Shown here: piece by piece, positions 39,440-52,532 of the stretch
Layout: the number at the start of each line of letters is the position of its first letter
Numbering within the stretch: the stretch's first letter is position 1
Assembly (NCBI RefSeq): GCF_022201045.2
Contig: NC_068558.1
Span: 43,923,001 to 43,987,000 of the forward strand
Direction of reading: 5' to 3'
Length of the DNA stretch: 64,000 nt
Source of the DNA: Citrus sinensis
Taxonomy: Eukaryota > Streptophyta > Magnoliopsida > Sapindales > Rutaceae
Notes under the pieces: model-generated
Told to the model about the DNA's origin: nothing
Seen by the model: only the letters and a program-made list of their open reading frames with translations
Database searches by the model: none
Program-made: the position numbers and the translations under genes

Positions 39440-42400
39440 ATTGAGAAGAAGAAGATCAAGTCTAAACAGAGTAGCAGTGCCACATCATTAGAGGTTGTTA
39501 CCAATAATGACGGCTCGGTATAAATTTGTTAAGTTTGTTGTTAAATGCACTTTGTATTGAATTTAAGATTAGCTAGCCTAAGTTTAGTTAATAATGATTA
39601 GTTACTTATTAATCAATGATCAAAAGTTGTTTATAGATGTCGATGTATTAAAGCACTCTGTTCATTGAATAAGAATAATAAAATCTAGATTTACTAAATA
39701 TCCCCTGAAACTTTTCTTAATATCCAAACAAGTTGAACTCTTATTTTCTTCGTGGTATCAAAGCCTGAAATGGCTAGCTCAAATAGCAAAACCTTAAATC
39801 CATACACTATAAATACAAATCAAACCTCATAAATTTCATTTTCCTTTGTGCTCCTATTAAGCGAGATTAATCCAATTACTTATCTGAAGAAAACAAGTTT
39901 TAACCTCCATTAAAGGCAATCGTCTTGAAGGTTTTATATCTAGGGTTCAAATCGCACTGAATTAGTTTTTCTCATGCTCAGCATCTAATGAATTAGTGTA
40001 GAAAATTGAAAATCCTACATATATTAATTGGAGAGTTTAAGGTCAGACTTTTCTTGGTTGGCTGCTATCCTACGTTAATGAACGTAGTGAAGGTATTTAA
40101 TACATAATTAAAAAAATTTCAAATCTCCATTTAGCTTTGTCTTTGTCTTAAAGGACTTGGGAACATTTTCGAACATTTTCTTACTCTCTTAGGATAGAAA
40201 TTTTTTATGATAAGACAAAAAATTTTTATCACAGATAAAGCACATTAGAGATTTGTTGACTAAGTTGGTATCTTGTAATATAAAGGCACATGTACTTTTA
40301 ACTAGCTACAAAAAAAGGTACAAGGTGATCATGGTTGACACGACTCAAAAGTGTATTATTCTCAATTATAAGAGTGTCTAGTTATAATACAACCCGGTGA
40401 GACTAGGGTCGAACTACATTAAGTTTTAAATCTAGTAAAACTAAGAAAATTAATTACGGGGCAAAGAAATTATTTAAAATTGATTTAAAAATAAGCTAAG
40501 GGTACGGGATCCACTCTCAGTATTCAAATTATAATTTTAATACTCTCTCATTTTTAGCCTCATTTTTTTCAGTTAATTATTATATCATTTAATTCTCAAC
40601 TAATTATGTGTGTGGATAAATATAAAATAAAGTACCTAATGTGCCACACTATATTAATGTGTCGACATTATGTCAAAATATAATACAGATCCAAAGAAAT
40701 TTATAAATTAATATGACATAAAAATAACTAGAAAAGAATAAAATAAACTTTAAACTCATTTGAGAAAATAATAAATTTAATAGTTTGAAACATTGAGCTT
40801 CACCCTTCACCTCAGCTTAATAAAATTAGCCACTCATATTGAAAGAAAATACGACACTCTATTTATTTGATAAACTTTTGAAATACGTTACAAGAAAGTT
40901 GATTACAAACGGAAACAAGAAAAAGAAAAGAAAGAAAGAAATTCTTCAGCTGCACTCTATTCTCTCTTGGCTTAAGCTCCTCAAAAAATTAGCTCTCTGG
41001 CTTCTCAATACTTTGGTTTTTATAGGCAACAATTGTTTCCTCTTCATTCTTTTTATTCATATTTAATTTATTACTATATTATTATTTTATTTTTATAAAT
41101 TAAATGAATGTTGAGAAGTGTGATGGCCAGGAGGCGTGATGGCCTCCTGACCAGGCAACCAAAACATTATTGCCTTTTACTCTTTTGTCCTTTTGTTCTT
41201 TTTTTGTTTTTATTTATTAATATTGTTTTATTACATCTCATCAATTGTGTTCCAGTAGTTCTTATTTATTCTCGCTTTCAATTCCAATTCTATCTTTATT
41301 CCTGAAAAATATTTACAAGATAAAAATTAACAAATTATAAATTAATTTAACATAAAATATATTTGGGAAGTATTAAAATAATTTAGAAATAATGAACACA
41401 TTAATCGATACAATCAGTGAAAAATTAATAATTTTATCCTTATTAAATGTACATTTTTTAGTGTCAATCAATGGTTAATATATTTAAGATCAAATTCATT
41501 ATAAAAGTATTGTTGGAGATATGCAATATTCAGTGTTGACAGAACTTGGATATTGTCAATTATTGGCAAAATTCGAGTATGAGTTCGTCAATTCTGATTT
41601 TGAACCTGGATGACAATTTGCTACACCAAATCTAAAAATAAACCCAAATTTTTAAACTCTAGGCACAAGCCAGCTTCATTCTGAAAAAATCTGGGTTTTT
41701 AGAATCCAGGTTTTAAACCTGGATAAGCACCATTTTTAGAATTGTTTCCGAATAGAAAAACAGAGGCAAGGAACTGTCAATGTTCAACTTCGCACAATAT
41801 TTTTTCCATAATCAATTGCTTCAATATTAAAATAGAAATAATATTTAAATCAAAGAGGAAAATTGATTAAAGAATATAATAAAACAATTAAGCAAAAGTG
41901 CAAAGCAAAACATAAATTTTGTGATGGTTAGCTTGTCATCCTCAAACAGAAGCTAAAATGATAGCAAAATAGAACAAAATGGTGATGGGGAATGATAATC
42001 CAGTGAATTTGTGTCACTGGTCACTGCCGTGTCTACATTCATGAATCCCAATTCGTCACTCCATGCGTGTGATTATCTACTGCCAGCTATGATCGTGAAC
42101 GAGTTTAGGAGTTATTGAGAGATTCAAGCCTTCAATGATGATTGATGACGAACTGATGATGATTTTATGGTGATAATGATTTGAACTGATGAATTTGGGA
42201 GATGAAAATGAGAGGAAATGGTGGCGGTTGTGTTGAGCTAAGAGCCTAAAATGTAAACTAAGGTTTGTTTGTTTTTTTTTTCTTATTTTTTGTTTTTTAT
42301 ATTTACATTAAAAATAAATATATTTAGCTCAGGGTATTGGACATACAGGTTCAAATGAATCTGGAACCAAATCAGAATATGTTTGGCTTCAAAAAATTAA

Positions 42401-42765
42401 CACTAGATATGCATATTATTTAAATGCGGTTCATATTTAACCTGACCCAGATCATCTGGCTTCGAGCCAGGTGTGAGTTATTTTGCCATCCCTAATCTCA
42501 TCATACCGGGAAGAAAAAACATCTAGTCTAAATAGAGTACAATTCCACATCATTAGAGGTTGTTAAGCATCAATGACATCTCATCATAAGTTTGTTAAGT
42601 TTGTTGTTACGTGCACTCTATATTTCAAATGAAGATTCACTAGGTTAAATTTAGTTAATAATGATTAGTTACCGATTAATCAATGATGAAAAGTTGTCCA
42701 TAAATGCTGATATAGAAAATATTCTGTGAGAAAAAGTCCAAACAAGTTGAATTCTTATTTTCTTT
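39440..42765 (+). mobile_element. decayed Copia-like LTR element
   Basis: Two related direct repeats, about 39440-39752 and 42500-42765, share CCACATCATTAGAGGTTGTT, TTTGTTAAGTTTGTTGTTA and AGTTAATAATGATTAGTTAC and behave as LTRs. The first is followed by TGGTATCAAAGCC (39753-39765), a primer-binding site complementary to initiator Met tRNA, and then by a Copia-gag-like start (ATG at 39769, MASSNSKTLNPY). A purine-rich stretch (GGGAAGAAAAAAC) lies at the left edge of the second LTR. The interior has no intact domain and carries other repeat DNA (40360-41060). Confidence 0.65.
40360..41060 (-). repeat. second copy of the 12.6-kb dispersed repeat
   Basis: This stretch shares with 12590-13300 a GTCGAAC/GTCGATC-type motif after a GAGACTAGG-like run (40400-40415) and the later signature CTTCACCCTTCACC then AAAATTAGCCACTCATA (40798-40840). 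It appears nested inside the Copia-like element at 39.4-42.8 kb. Strongly diverged. Confidence 0.4.
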
Positions 42766-43235
42766 AAACATCAAGTCTGAATATTTGATAAATTGTAGCA
42801 GCTTTTTGGACTTCAATTTTATTACTAGTCGACTTTTAATCTTTTAAAAAAAAAAACCTAGTTGGTATAATTTAAAACTCAAACAAATCAGTCATTTAAC
42901 ATATGATAAATAGGGATAAATAGTACATTTTAACAAAAATTGACATACAAACAAGATGTTTCAGTAATCCTTCTTCTTCTTCTTCTTCTTCTTTAATGCA
43001 ATAACTAAACATGTTATAGCTAGCTCAAATTCTAAGGATTAAAAAGAGCATTTACCAATTTTTTTTTTCAGTAAAAGAGAAAAAGAAAAAAGAACAGTCT
43101 AGCTCTCGAGCTACAATAATAAGAAAATTAAATAAATTAGTCAATGACAATTACCCCCAAATACGATTTGCAGAAAATTAAATTAGTCAATGGCAGTTAA
43201 AAATCCATCACAAGTTGCGTAGCTTATACATTTTT
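42766..43235. other. AT-rich spacer with TTC microsatellite
   Basis: No gene. A (TTC)n run of about eight units is at 42969-42993, and a short duplicated segment (GAAAATTAAAT.AGTCAATG) occurs at about 43124 and 43175. Confidence 0.5.
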
Positions 43236-43390
43236 CAGGTTGGATTCGTGTTCCGAGTGTTTGTTCCCAAAATGGAATCTCAAAATCTCAATAAACACAC
43301 GATGCTTTGCTTTCTGCGTTCCGATCGTGTTTGTTTCCAATATGGAAGGAATCTCAAAATCTAAATATACATATGATGCTTTTTGCTAAT
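43236..43390. repeat. ~80-bp tandem duplication
   Basis: The units at about 43239-43315 and 43318-43386 share TGTTTG.T.CCAA.ATGGA, GGAATCTCAAAATCT and ATGATGCTTT. Diverged; no coding content. Confidence 0.6.
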
Positions 43391-45059
43391 TATTATATTT
43401 CTTCTCTTTTCTTTTTTCTGAAAATAACTTATTATTTACCTTTGGTTACGCATGCACCGACTTGTGCTCTTGTGATCAAGTAATAGCCTCCCTCCCTCCC
43501 TCTGCTTTCTCATTATGTAACTCATAATCTTAAGGGAAAAGTGACCCACACTACCAAAGTTTGTTTAAATAGTTATATACATTTCTTTTTAATTTCAAAA
43601 ATAATCATATACACTTTTTTACTAATAATTATTATACCCTTTGATTGCAGTGAACACTTACATAGTAAATAGAATTAAACAAAGATAAAAATAATAAATA
43701 AAATAGAATCTAATGCAAATTATTTTCAATATCAAGTACTAAGTTATTATAAGTGTGTCCTAACAAATTTTATTAATACTTAAATCCATTAATCCAAAAA
43801 TTAAATTTAAATTTTTGCCAATATAGACATGACATAAAGTATATTTTAAAACTATAAGCTAGATCTTGTAAGTATTAAATACAGTCCTTATTTCAATTTT
43901 ATTAATCCATGAAACAAATTTTATTAATAATAAAACATATCTAATAGATTATTAGAATAACTTTTTACTATTCAAAATAATATATAAAATTGATTTTATA
44001 TATTATATTATTTTAATATTATAAAATATTATTTAAAGTCAATTTTTCGGTTGTTATAATCTTCATAAGGGGGTCTATGTGGCAAATTTTGAAAATAAAA
44101 GACTTTATATGATCGCTTCAGTAAATCTTGGAGGTGTGAGTGGCTTTTCACGTAATCTTAATATAAAAACTTGTAAGGTTATGCCATCAGCATTCCTATA
44201 AGAATTGATAAATTTTCTGCACATCTAAACACATGGGGTTATTTTTCACCGTGCACACATTCCATTAAAAATTTTAGGTTCCCACGTCATTGTTTATTTA
44301 TTTTTTGGTTAATTTGGACAATTCTTAATTTATTTGGTATAAATTATACAAATTTCAAATAACAAAGAAGAGTATTACTCATTTTTAAATGATTAATTAA
44401 TTTTATCTTCATGTATGCTGTTACTGCTGTTGTTATTATTATTATTTTCTCAAATTTTATCACAAGTAATAGATGATTTATTGTGGTCAAAGACACTTGT
44501 GCTAACATGGCGACAAACCGCATAAGAAACGAAACCAATCAGAGATAAATCACAAATCAATAATAGTACTGTGAATTAAACTAGCAAATTTATCATCAAA
44601 TCTGGATTATCCAATAAATTCAAAGTTATTTGAATATTTCTTCAGAGTATTGCGGACCATCTTGTCCTACTTGCCACATTGACCAAAACATATCAAATAG
44701 CTATGCATGAAATTTTTCATACCTTTTTTTTGTTGCATGGAGATGATTTTTTTTAACGTGTATCGCTTAAAATTAATTTTAAACTAAAATCCCTCTCTCT
44801 TAAATCTTGTTTAGTTGTAACATAAATTAATGGATAAACCTTAATTAGTGGAATATATATAATGCTTTTAGCGACATTGAAATAACCAAATTCCTTCATT
44901 TTCTTTCAATAAACATATCAGCTAAAAAATGGAGAGAACATAAAAATCAGTATCACGTGAACGCAGGAAATGCGTTCAATATGTTGAATAAGAGTTATGA
45001 TCATACAAATAAAACAATCCATTACGATTAATTGATTATAACTTACAAGTCCCTTAAGT
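43391..45059. other. AT-rich intergenic DNA, no gene seen
   Basis: No supported gene or RNA. Short ORFs here lack domain signal. Confidence 0.4.
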
Positions 45060-45575
45060 GAGTGTTTAGCATGTTGTATTGCGTTATAATATATTTTATT
45101 ATTTAATATAGGGGTGTATTGCATTAATATTGTATTATATTGATATTACAGTGTTTGGTATTATATTGTACTATATTAATTTTTAGTATATTATGTTTCG
45201 TGTTGCACTGCATTGTTTTTAATTTTTTGTTAAATAAGTAAAATCATATCTTATAAAAGAACATATTGACTATTATGATAATTTAGCAAAATACTTAATA
45301 CAAAACTACTCAATTAGCTTAATTTTTTAGTATAATATGTAATATATGTAATAAGAATATTAAATTTTATAATTGTGGATAAACATATCATCTGCTTTTT
45401 TCTACACTTCTCAAATATATATTTCATCTAAAATAAAGCTCCAACCAAATAAAATAAATAACCTTTAATTTAACAAATACCTCAACAAATAAATATTTAA
45501 ACATATGCTGTATTCAAAAACCAAAACCGGAACTCCTAACTCACTCTACTTGCTTAGAATACGATGCCAACCAAA
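45060..45575. repeat. possible MITE, TGTTTAGC family
   Basis: The segment starts GTGTTTAGCATGTTGTATTG and continues with many TATTGTATTATATT-type units; the right end reads GATGCCAACCAAACAG. The start resembles the inverted end of the element at 24597-25084 (TGTTTAGCTCACTGTATTGC). Terminal inverted repeats are weak and no target duplication was confirmed. Confidence 0.3.
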
Positions 45576-48235
45576 CAGCTTTTCCCATCATAAAATTAAA
45601 TTTGCTGTATTAATTATTTGTGCTCAACAAGTCAGATGCAGTTTATTTGTAGGACGCACGTTTCTACAAAGAAATGAATAATCTTTTCTTTATAAACATA
45701 TTTAAAATAGACTGAGGATTACTCTTTTTCCCTTGATCTCTTAAGGACTTCAAAATTCATCGAATTCTTCCAAAGCCATGTCCTTCTTTTAGAAATGTAA
45801 AACATATCAGCTTGAGTGCAAGATTATTCCATTTCCGTACCGCCATAACTATCCTGTTAAATCATATCAAATTAGTTGTCAAAAAATACCTCAAACACCA
45901 CTATAACCAAAAAAACTAATAAGTAATCACATAAATAAAGGGTTAAGAAATAAGGAATTTTACAAACCTTTGATTACGATGTCGAAAAGTTTTGTTCTAG
46001 CCTTTGCAAGTCTCATTTCAATCATCAACCCCCACGATCCAAGCAAAACATGCAACATAAAATGCTAAAAGTGGATGGCTATATTTACCCATGAATACAA
46101 ATAAAAGACGATACCAAGCAAAATCCACATGGAGACAGCTTTAGGTTAAAGGCCCACTCCAAAAAATGTAAAGCCACACAAACCTTCTCCTAGCTCTCGG
46201 TTGATTGATTGATTGGTTTATTCTTATATAGGAAAAATGGAACTTCTATCATTTGGAGCAATTGGTTTCCCTACTTTATATATGCTTTATTATGTTAGAA
46301 AAAAATATTTCGTGCATATATAATGGCAAAAAATAAGTCATAGTTTAAGGGTTTAAATTTTTAGCTCGCTGAACAAACAATTAAAACAACATCTCCACGA
46401 CTCCAACTACAGAAATAACTACATTCCATGATCCTGTTTCATTTCCTTCTTGAAAGGGTTACAACATTTTCTCAATTTTAATTTCTTCTTTTTGGCTCTG
46501 TAATGCGATGCTACGTAAACCCTACCCCTCCTCCGGGATTGGTTTATGGGTTTGACCACATGAATTTATAAGCTAATGTAATGCAGCATGTGTTGAATTT
46601 GGAGCCAAACATGAGTCACTATTAAGTTAAGGCATAATAGTATTTTTATACTTTGTTATGCCAAACACACCCTGAGCTGCTATGATTATCTATCTATATT
46701 TCTAAGAATTATTCACAATATTTTTATAATCCTTTGCTATTAACACTTTACTTAATGACTACATTCATAATGATAGACCATGACTCAATCTTTGACTGAG
46801 TGGTTGTGAGAGTAGCAATTTGATTCCTGTAAGGGGATTAAAATATCATCTCTCGATTAAATAATTGAGTGAAAGTTGTCATCTCCTATCAGGTGGAGTA
46901 AATATCCCTCAAGTATTAGTGATAGTAGAAATTTGGATTGTTCTCTATAGATTTGATGTAGGATAGTTTTAGTAGGCATATGATTATAAATATCATTAGT
47001 TCTTTGATTATAATATATGTGTTTTTTTTTAATAAAAAAAAAAAAACACACACACACATTGATAAATTAACAGTGGTTGCCCTATGATAATTTTTCACTT
47101 CTTATGAAGTTATTCTTTATCCGCACAAATGAAAGCATAACTAACAAAGGAATTGGGCTTTTCTTTATTTTAAAATTATTGGGTTTAAATTTAAGAGTAC
47201 TGATATTTGACCCTCATAATTTATCTCATCAATCCTCACTTTCTAATTAATTTCATTTATTTTCAAATATACTCTCACTAAATATGATAATTTAATTAAA
47301 AAATAACTTTTTTTTTTCAATTTCTCATTGAAACTCTTTCTCTATCAAACATCGCCATCACCATTCTCCAATCACCAGTATCACCTATCTTCAACTAATT
47401 CATTTTTGCAATTTTTAATTTTTTATCAGCACCTTGCTATTGTAACCAGGGCATTATTTGCTTCCGTATATCATCTTTGCAGTTCATTTTCCTGCAAAAT
47501 TTATGCAGCAATAATTGAAAGTTAATGCCAAAACATAAATAACTTCGACAGCTAATACAAACGACATACTTGACATCTTTTTTCGTCCAAAATTAGCAAC
47601 ATAAATTGGGTAACAAAATTTCGCTCTTTTCTGCCACTGACAGTGTGTCTTTTTCAAATTCTGATACTGCCAAAATCTTGGTATAAGTCATCGCCATACA
47701 AATTATGGTTTATACTTAGTTTTTTCATGAAGATAGGTGTCATCCACCATTGTCGCTCTTAGTCTTCGCCTAGACCTAGCCACAACAGCATCCAGTGACC
47801 GTCCAACCAACCACTGCAGTCATTGCCGTTCGCCATCGCTGCTGTTGCCGCTCCGCGTCGTCCTCCATTCATGAAAGTTGAATCAAAAGCTTTTTCCATG
47901 AGTGAAAATGACAACTTCTGCATCAGAAGCCAATCATTATTAAACAAAATGATGTCAAAATTGACTTCATCAAATCCAAATTGCCTTCTTCACCATTTAT
48001 TTTTTCCCAACAATGATTAGCATCAAATGCAACAAAATGATGACGGTGGATTGGTGATGTCCCAAGAGAGGGAAAAAAATAATTTTTTAATTTTTTAAAT
48101 TTTAAGAAGGGTAATTTTAGAATTTTATTAAAAATAAGGGTCGAAAATATCCTTAATGGGTAAAATATCATTATTTTAAGAGTATTTTTACTTGAAGGAT
48201 TAAGGAATTAGAATTCGGAATGAAAATGATTGATA
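45576..48235. other. intergenic DNA, no gene seen
   Basis: AT-rich sequence. A slightly GC-richer patch at 47760-47870 gives short ORFs on both strands, but none has a recognisable product or splice context. An A-run followed by (CA)n lies at about 47030-47060. Confidence 0.4.
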
Positions 48236-48454
48236 GTGTTTACTTTTTAAAATAGAACGAAGAATGAGAATAAAACGCGTGGAGCCCATATGTTTTTGGG
48301 ATTAAGAAATGAAAATTTAATTCATATGGCAAGTAGAGAATCAAGTTTCATAATTTTTAAATTGCTCTCAATTAAATTTTGTCACTTTTAAATTTTTGTC
48401 CCTATAGAATTTTTTAATATTTACAAATAGTCCCTTTATTATTTATTATTAGTA

Positions 48455-48507
<53 letters not shown>

Positions 48508-48830
48508 TTGTTGTTGTTGTTATTAAAGTAATATAATTAATTAATATATTAATGTTAATAATATTATTAACAATAATTTTTTAATAATAATAATAATGAC
48601 AATAATTAAAATACAAAATTATTATTATTACAGTAGTTAGCTAAGGACATTTAGTAATTTGTAACAATTTAATTCATTATGATCTCGATTCAATTATAAG
48701 ACAAAATAAACACATTAGTGACAATACAACTCATTCCAACTCTAATTTCTACAGTTCAAATAAATAACTTATTCTGATTATAATTATTTATTCTAATTTC
48801 AATTCATTCTGATTCTTGTTTAGCATTCAC
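48236..48830. repeat. MITE-like element carrying an (ATA)n microsatellite
   Basis: The left end GTGTTTACTTTTTAAAATAG and GAACGAAGAATGAG compares with the right end read inverted (GTGAATGCTAAACAAGAATC, AGAATGA), suggesting weak inverted termini. A trinucleotide microsatellite of ATA/TAA units (about 17 copies) occupies 48456-48508. No ORF. Confidence 0.4.
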
Positions 48831-49031
48831 ACCATAAGATTAAACAAAATAACAAACTATAATTCCAACTCAAGTGACGATGAAAGCACCCCATTGAATT
48901 TCTGTTTACACCCCTCTGTGCAATTGAGGTACGGGCATCACTTAAAATAGGTCCACATCAGCCTGAGGGTCCAATCTAAAAGTTCAAAGATCCAAGTCCA
49001 TCTTCAGCAAAAATAAATACATATTTTCTCC

Positions 49032-49048
49032 CACGTGCCGATCACGTG
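49032..49048 (+). promoter_or_regulatory. twin G-boxes upstream of FAP1
   Basis: Two perfect CACGTG palindromes at 49032-49037 and 49043-49048, each followed by CC, lie 11 bp apart start to start and about 85-100 bp before the FAP1 ATG. CACGTGCC is the G-box/ABRE type bound by bZIP and bHLH factors. One-helical-turn spacing would place both sites on the same DNA face. Confidence 0.6.
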
Positions 49049-49130
49049 CCACTGATCAAGCTTTAGGCAACGAAACGGAACAAAACAGAGTTGTTGGAAG
49101 TTGGAACTGCTTGAGCTGTCGTTACACACA

Positions 49131-50725
49131 ATGGTTTCACTGCGGTTCCCATTCTCGTTTTCTCAGCCTTCAAATCTCCCCCACACCGCCACCCGTTCAT
49201 TCTCAGTCGCCGTTACGGCGGCCGCCGCTGCAGCAACTGCCTCCGTGGCCGGCATCGCTGTCTACCACAACCAAAAACACCCACTTGTCCAAAATGCGCT
49301 GAATTGCCTCTTCTCTAATCAGTCCTCGTCACACTTCTGGGCTTCACTCTCTTTTGCTGACAATTCTTCAGCTACCGTTGTTGAATCAAAAACTGGCACG
49401 TCGTTTCCTTCCGTTCTTGGTGGTTCTCGGAAACTTCTGGGAATTGGGTTGAGGAAGAAAAGCGTTTTGGGCTTGAAGAACATAGATGTCTATGCGTTTG
49501 GTAGATATAATTTTTTTTTTCTTTTCTCTTTTTCAAATTTCTAATTGAGCTATGCTAATGTGATAGAGCACATTGTGGACTTCAAACTTTATGCTGATCA
49601 TGACGATCCACAATATTAGTTAAAGTGATTTTAACCAAAATGGCTTGTTGTTTTTGGCGCATTGTTGCGGTATTTAACGTAATGTGATTCTCTGTGATTA
49701 CATAATTGGATAATTTATTCAGGTGTGTATGCTGATCATGATGATGTGAAAAAAATTTTGAGTGAGAAATATGGAAATATGTCAGTTGCTGAACTTAAGG
49801 AAAACAAGTTAAATGAAGATCTTATGGAAGCTGATGTATGTATGACTGTTAGACTTCAGATTATTTATAATAAATTAAGCATACGCTCTGTACGGAGTGC
49901 TTTTGAAGAGTCTGTTGGAAGCCGACTCCAAAAGTTTGGGGGATCAGATAATAAGGAATTGCTTCAAAAGTGAGTAATACTCTTAACAGTTGATCTTTTA
50001 CCTTATGGCTGGTAACATTTATTATGATTATGTATTTGAATAGTTTTGATTTGATATTTTGTGTGGTTAGAAATCATTATTTTTTCCCTTTTAGTTATGC
50101 ACATGTTCTTTCATTGTTGTTTGCCACTAAGAACTCTTTTTTCAGCGTAGTGTTGTTGTGAGATTTAACCGTACAAATTATGTTCACCATGTTGTCCCTG
50201 TAACTTCTTACTCTTATTAGCAATGCATCACTATCTTCTTCTAATCTGATTGCAGGTTCACTTCTCAGTTTAAAGATGAATACAAAATTCCTAAGGGATC
50301 TGTGATTGAGCTCTCAAAGGAGCGGGGCCATGTACTTTGGACTACAAGTAAGTTCTGTATCTCTCGTAATTGAATGGTAAATAACCAAGTTAACAGGCTG
50401 TTTTTCCGCTGTCATTCCACATAGACTGTCCATATCTTCTGTGCTTTTATCACTCTAGTGAATTGCTATGCCAGCCATGGCCTCGATGGTTTCTCTTGCA
50501 GCTAAGTTTTGCACACCAATATGATGACGTATATGCCAGGATGATGCTGCATTGAACTTATATTTTTGTTATTTGAATTCTGCAGTTGACGGGAAGGAGG
50601 TAGGAAGTATACAGAGCAAACTCCTCTGTCGGTCTCTATTGGATCTATATATTGGTGAGGAACCATTTGACAGAAAAGCCAAAGAAGACATAGAGCTCAA
50701 TCTGTCATCTCTCATTCAGAAGTAG
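49131..50725 (+). CDS. FAP1: chalcone isomerase-fold fatty-acid-binding protein 1, chloroplastic
   Basis: Four exons: 49131-49500, 49723-49969, 50256-50347, 50586-50725; GT-AG and in phase, 282 aa (Arabidopsis FAP1 is about 279). The N-terminus (MVSLRFPFSFSQPSNLPHTA) is a Ser/Ala-rich plastid transit peptide. The CHI-like domain follows: KSVLGLKNIDVYAF, GVYADHDDVKKILSEKYGNM, LMEADVCMTVRLQIIYNKLS, FTSQFKDEYKIPKGSVIELS and GKEVGSIQSKLLCRSLLDLY. Members of this class bind fatty acids in the stroma and lack chalcone isomerase activity. They share ancestry with the flavonoid enzyme. The start is the first ATG; the frame is open a little upstream but without another ATG. Twin G-boxes lie in the promoter. 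Confidence 0.93.
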
Positions 50726-51824
50726 ATAAGCAGTCTTCTCAATGTCAAAGGATGTTTGAAATTTCGAAAATTTATTTGCTTGTATTACTGCATGTTTGTA
50801 AACTTATTGCTATTGAGTCGCTGCTTTTGCAGATGCAACCCTACAAAATAAAATATACCACCGAAGACAGTTTTGTATTCATAAGATCCTTCTTTTAGCA
50901 GCAATTTTTTTTTTTTCCTTTTAAAGATTTCTTTATGATTCTTGCCTTTCAAAAGTATATTGCATTTGAGTTTCCTTATCTCAATCAAGGTAAATATAAA
51001 GTGAACATAAGTCTAACTCTGTATTATCTGCCTTGAATGTAAGGTCTGGATCATACTTAGGGACATCCCAATTACATACTAGGAACGAAGTGTGTGAATT
51101 CCAATTAACTAAAATGGTCGGCATCTAGAGGAATTTGCTTTAAAAGTTGAGATAAAATCCCCGTAGGTCAGTAGATTCAGAGTTAATGGAAGAGTAGCTT
51201 TTGTTATGAAGCTTTATGCAATGTGCCAAACTATCGCACTATAGGCGAGATGAAGTGAAGCAAGCAAGGGATGCTGTTCCGACAAAGCTATTGATCCAGT
51301 TAAGATATGATTGATAGATAAGAGTACGGGAGTCATGACGCAGCGTATACCCGCATCGGAGGGCAACATACAATTTCCTCCGTTGTGAGATATGAAAAAA
51401 ACAATTATACTACAGGTTAATTTTTAGAGTAATTCTGGATATAAAAACACAAGCTCTTAGAAATTTTAATTCTTTATCACACTTATATAAATGTCTTGTC
51501 GATCTCGGTACTTTTTTTTTTTTTGCGCCACATCATTGCGTACCACATCATCGTCCGGTTATTTAATTATGAGAAAGTACTCCGCAGCGGAGGAAAACAT
51601 ACAGTATCCCTCCCTCGTGAGATATAACGTTTCGCTTTAAGATTTTCGAAACAATCCCCTCCCCACGCCTCTCTCTTGCTAGCACAGAAGAATCTGCATT
51701 TTCAGTCTGATTATTAAATTATCATGTAATTCATATGAGCTGGATAATCATGCAGGAAAAGCAATCTAACGGGAGCAAAAATAATTATTAGTTAGTTGTA
51801 AATTCAAAGGTAAAAGGTAAAAGG
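50726..51824. other. FAP1 3' flank and spacer
   Basis: No gene. A degenerate direct repeat (GGAGG.AAACATACA.T then TGAGATAT) occurs at about 51358-51395 and 51589-51628. The Tat element inserts at the right edge in an AAAGG-rich tract. Confidence 0.45.
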
Positions 51825-52455
51825 TGTTTGAGGGAAATACATCGAGGAGACCAGACGTGATGAGCAGGTGTTTGGTGGCGGAGTTCTGCGAGCAGGAATA
51901 TTTTCCTCGTCCACGAATATGCCATTCGCAAGGCCGAATTCCTGTTAGAGGCATAAGGTCATTCCTGCAGGGTCGAGGCGAGGAAACCCGGTCAACGGCA
52001 GTTGGCAAGACGTGCCTTCTTATCCGAGAATCAAGGCACGAGGTCCATCTCCATTTGCCCACAATGACGACAATGGGGCATCCACATCAAAGGGTGGGGA
52101 GAATAACGGGCGTAAACTGCGGAAGATCGGGACTCAGAGGAAGCTTATAAAAAGGTAGCCAACAAAGGTAAAATGGTTAGATTTTTTGCTATTGGAACTA
52201 AGAAAAGAGAGAACTGGAGGGTCTGAGATTAGTGAAAAGCCATAAGATCCGTGGCAAGCGTTCCCAGAACCTTCATATCTGACTTGAGCGTCGGAGGGTT
52301 TACGCCGGGAAAACAACCGGCGTGCTCTGACCTGATTCTGTGGACGCAGGGATACTTAGAGAAGAAAGCGTACAAGGAGAGATCCTGATCGAGGTGAGGT
52401 TGATCGAGCAGACATCCTGGTCGTTGGAAGGCGTAACCAGAATCTCGCATCAACA
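51825..52455 (+). repeat. 5' LTR of the Tat element
   Basis: 631 bp with TG...CA ends. A TATA box (TATAAAAAGG) is at 52146-52155, so the transcript probably starts about 30 bp downstream. Differences from the 3' LTR are mostly transitions. Confidence 0.95.
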
Positions 52456-52458
52456 TTT

Positions 52459-52476
52459 TGGCGTCGTCTGTGGGGA
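52459..52476 (+). promoter_or_regulatory. primer-binding site of the Tat element
   Basis: TGGCGTCGTCTGTGGGGA begins 3 bp after the LTR. It resembles the TGGCGCCGT...GGGGA sites of plant Tat/Athila elements, which match a tRNA 3' end ending CCA. The exact tRNA is not determined. Confidence 0.65.
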
Positions 52477-52532
52477 GCTGAGTAAAAAGCTTCTTTTGAT
52501 AGCAAGAAGAGAAGGGAAGTAGCTGAAAAGCA

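Noticed and set aside
39940..39965. GGGTTCAAATCGCACT resembling a tRNA T-arm
   Set aside because: No matching acceptor stem, D-arm or anticodon arm nearby.
47760..48020. Short ORFs on both strands in a GC-richer patch
   Set aside because: Neither strand has a domain, a start context or a splice partner; probably a fragment of repeat DNA.
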